From Lomentospora prolificans (Eukaryota; Ascomycota; Sordariomycetes; Microascales; Microascaceae): a stretch of DNA of 64,000 nt. A program made the position numbers and the translations under genes. The stretch covers positions 3,534,001 to 3,598,000 of the forward strand of contig JARFXM010000009.1 in NCBI GenBank assembly GCA_029532625.1. The letters are read 5' to 3'. Below, piece after piece: positions 62,001 through 64,000 of this stretch (positions are counted from its first letter, which is position 1; every line of letters begins with the position of its first letter). A model generated the notes under the pieces. The model was given only the letters and a program-made list of their open reading frames with translations. It searched no databases and had not been told where the DNA came from.

Positions 62001-64000
62001 TACATACGGTGGTGTGGACCAGAGCGGGAAGGTCGCTCGAAGCAAGACATCCAACCAAGATAGAAATGCATATGCATCGAGCTGACCGCCGACCGACCCA
62101 GCCCAGCACAGAGGCGTCTGAAGATAAACATAAGCTAAAGCGAAAAATAAATGGGAAGAAAAAAGACCCTGGCGCACGAAAATTATATTGCGGACGGGCC
62201 GACTTTACTGAGATAAGGACGACAAGCGGTCCTCCTCGGGGGATATCTTTCATCTGCATTTCGGAGAGAGCGACCGTGCTTGCCATGTTCGTTGGTGAAG
62301 AATCGGATGAACTCTTTTGCTCGGACGGCGCCCGAGTTGTGCCTCTGGCATGGACTAGAATGTCTTGACCCGCCTGATTGGGTATGTCAGAAAGCCCCCT
62401 GCACGGTGTAAGACATTCCCGGACCCCAGTGGCGGCCCTTCGCGAAACTGGGACAAGGATGAGTTCGCGGCGCTCGCCTTTCTATTGGCGGCAGCCAACG
62501 AGCTTGGTGCAGTTTTCACTTGTCCCCCCGTCTCTGTCTCTGGTGGAGTCCGGGGCTGGTCGTGCAAACAGGAGGACACTATAATTAACCTCAAAGTTGC
62601 CAAGTTGCCTTGTCCCTGGAAAGGCGGTGGACGTACTGTTGAAGAGCGGCATAAGAGCCAGAGGTGTGTATTTGGGTCCAGGCCGACAAAAAGACATGGC
62701 AGGATGAGAAGCGGCACGGGAATGAGTCCCACAATTTTGTTTCCACCCCCGCCCTCTTTGCGCCCCCCCCCCCCCCCCCCAAAGAAAAAAAAAAACCACG
62801 ACGAGCACTCTCTATCCCATTACCCAATACTTTCCCTCTCACCTGTCCTTGGGTATGAGCGAGGAATCTTTACCTCGTGCCCCCCTTCCCTCTACCCACT
62901 AATTTACCTTGCTGCGTGGAACTGTCTTAGCATCTGAGGGATGAGGAAGGTGGCATCTACTTAAATCTCGTGTTGTCGTGGTTCTCTTCCAAGTTTCTAC
63001 TCCTACTACGGTGCCCCAGCTTTAGGAAAAACGAGCAACAGTGATAAGGCCTAAAATTATCGCCTGGCCAGCTAGTAATTAGTGCACACCAGCCGAGATA
63101 CAGAGTATTCGAATAATATCACGTCACAGCCTGCTGACAGGTAAAGAGGGGAATATATCCTGGGACGGTCCCCTGATTGATCGTCCTACCCTTGACCTAG
63201 CTTCCCCCACTGCACCATCGAAAAGTCTGCCGGTCGGGTCGGTAATCGCCAGCAACGAGCTACCCCCGGGCACTTCTCTAACCCAGGCGAACCTGAAAGA
63301 GTGGGGTGATCCTACGAAGCAACTAGAACTTGAGAAGGAATGCGCCAGGCTCGAATTCAATGCTTCCCTCCGCTGGCCCCATCCTGGTAACGGGTCCGAC
63401 GTCCGACATGCTCAACAGACGTGACTCCGTCTCGAGGCTGGCGCATGCGTGCGTGAGAACACCCAGCCCTGAGGAGCGAGTAGGCACAGAGTGAAAAATC
63501 TGGGTGATATCTGCGAAGTCGGCAGTCTAATCTTACGATATAGCAGCACCATCCGACAAGTAAGTTATTCGGGTACGCTTGCACCTCGATGTCACTTGCG
63601 GCTGTAGTCAACCGAGGAGAAGCACTTTCGGCTTGTGATTTCCTATCGGGGGCGACCCTTTGGCAATAATCTGGGAAGTCTGTGGTTGACAAGGAGCTGT
63701 CATCAGGGCAGCGGGCTGTCGCTGTGCCGTGTCCGAGACAAGAGAAAACGCAGCAGGAGGGGTGGGGAGCAACGCCTCCAATGTGATATGGAGAGAACAA
63801 GAAACCGCAAATTCGATGAGAAGAGTGGAAATGGAAGTTAACAAGTTCACCATCTCGAGGGACTAGAGTATAATACCGAGTGCGGTCCAAGGTATGGTTA
63901 TGGGTACGCTAGGTTCCAGATATTGCTTCGATTTTGTCTTTCGCTCTGGTTCAAGTGTACAGTCTACCGCAGCATTTCTTCAAAAGTACGGCGGGGACAG
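56072..64000. other. 7.9 kb gene-poor tail of the window
   Basis: No gene supported. Frames up to about 190 codons exist on both strands but begin at non-ATG codons, are low complexity, or match nothing I recognise. Visible structure: a tRNA B-box-like GGCTCGATTCC on the minus strand near 56336 without a matching A-box or acceptor stem, a TA-rich patch with TAGTAG-type words at about 57290-57420, a C18 run at 62763-62780 followed by an A-rich stretch, and a CTGGCCAG palindrome at 63064-63071. Decayed mobile DNA is possible but not shown. Confidence 0.45.
62763..62780. repeat. poly(C) homopolymer, 18 C, next to an A-rich tract
   Basis: Eighteen C in a row are followed by AAAG and ten A. It is the longest homopolymer noticed in the window, and its true length is uncertain in any read technology. 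The G-rich complement could form a G-quadruplex. Confidence 0.85.

Noticed and set aside
62365..62937. Plus-strand frame of 190 codons
   Set aside because: It spans the C18 and A-rich homopolymers (poly-Pro then poly-Lys) and has no recognisable domain.
63357..63890. Minus-strand frame of 177 codons
   Set aside because: No conserved motif, odd composition, and no splice partner seen.

Overview
The window is nuclear DNA of a filamentous ascomycete (Pezizomycotina, most likely a Sordariomycete). The evidence is short 53-121 nt GT..AG introns with CTAAC/CTAAT-like branch points, a Zn2Cys6 regulator, a microsomal-type P450, a three-repeat GRGGAGN (DUF3602-type) protein, and above all a giant involucrin-repeat gene of the Leashin (Woronin body tether) type, which is known only from fungi with Woronin bodies. 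I see no rRNA, tRNA, CRISPR array or intact transposon.

Layout. 1-5.5 kb: no gene, then a possible long leader for a RING finger protein (5530-8118 +, four exons). 9709-11486 +: two-exon cytochrome P450. 14397-36690 +: one 22.3 kb gene whose three very long reading frames and C-terminal exon join into a product of about 7,370 residues. It has a basic Ser/Arg-rich N-terminus, about 58 Lys-rich repeat cores, and a C-terminal coiled coil plus globular domain. The join needs two introns and the removal of one T from a T6 run at 20433-20438. 37778-40593 -: Zn2Cys6 transcription factor (three exons, 872 aa), convergent with the giant gene. 45978-48089 -: probable mitochondrial 703-aa protein, divergent from HEM12 (uroporphyrinogen decarboxylase, 48654-50014 +, four exons) across a 564 bp shared promoter with CCAAT boxes facing both ways. 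50596-51046 -: small GRGGAGN-repeat protein (two exons). 55197-56071 +: four-TM membrane protein of unknown function (two exons). The remainder to 64 kb is gene-poor.

The genes do not form an obvious pathway cluster. Two functional links are suggested: the heme enzyme shares its promoter with a mitochondrial protein, and the giant protein probably anchors organelles at the cell cortex or septum. Exon joins were found by hand from reading-frame arithmetic, splice consensus and family motifs. Every multi-exon model below sums to a multiple of three, the giant gene only after the one-base correction.
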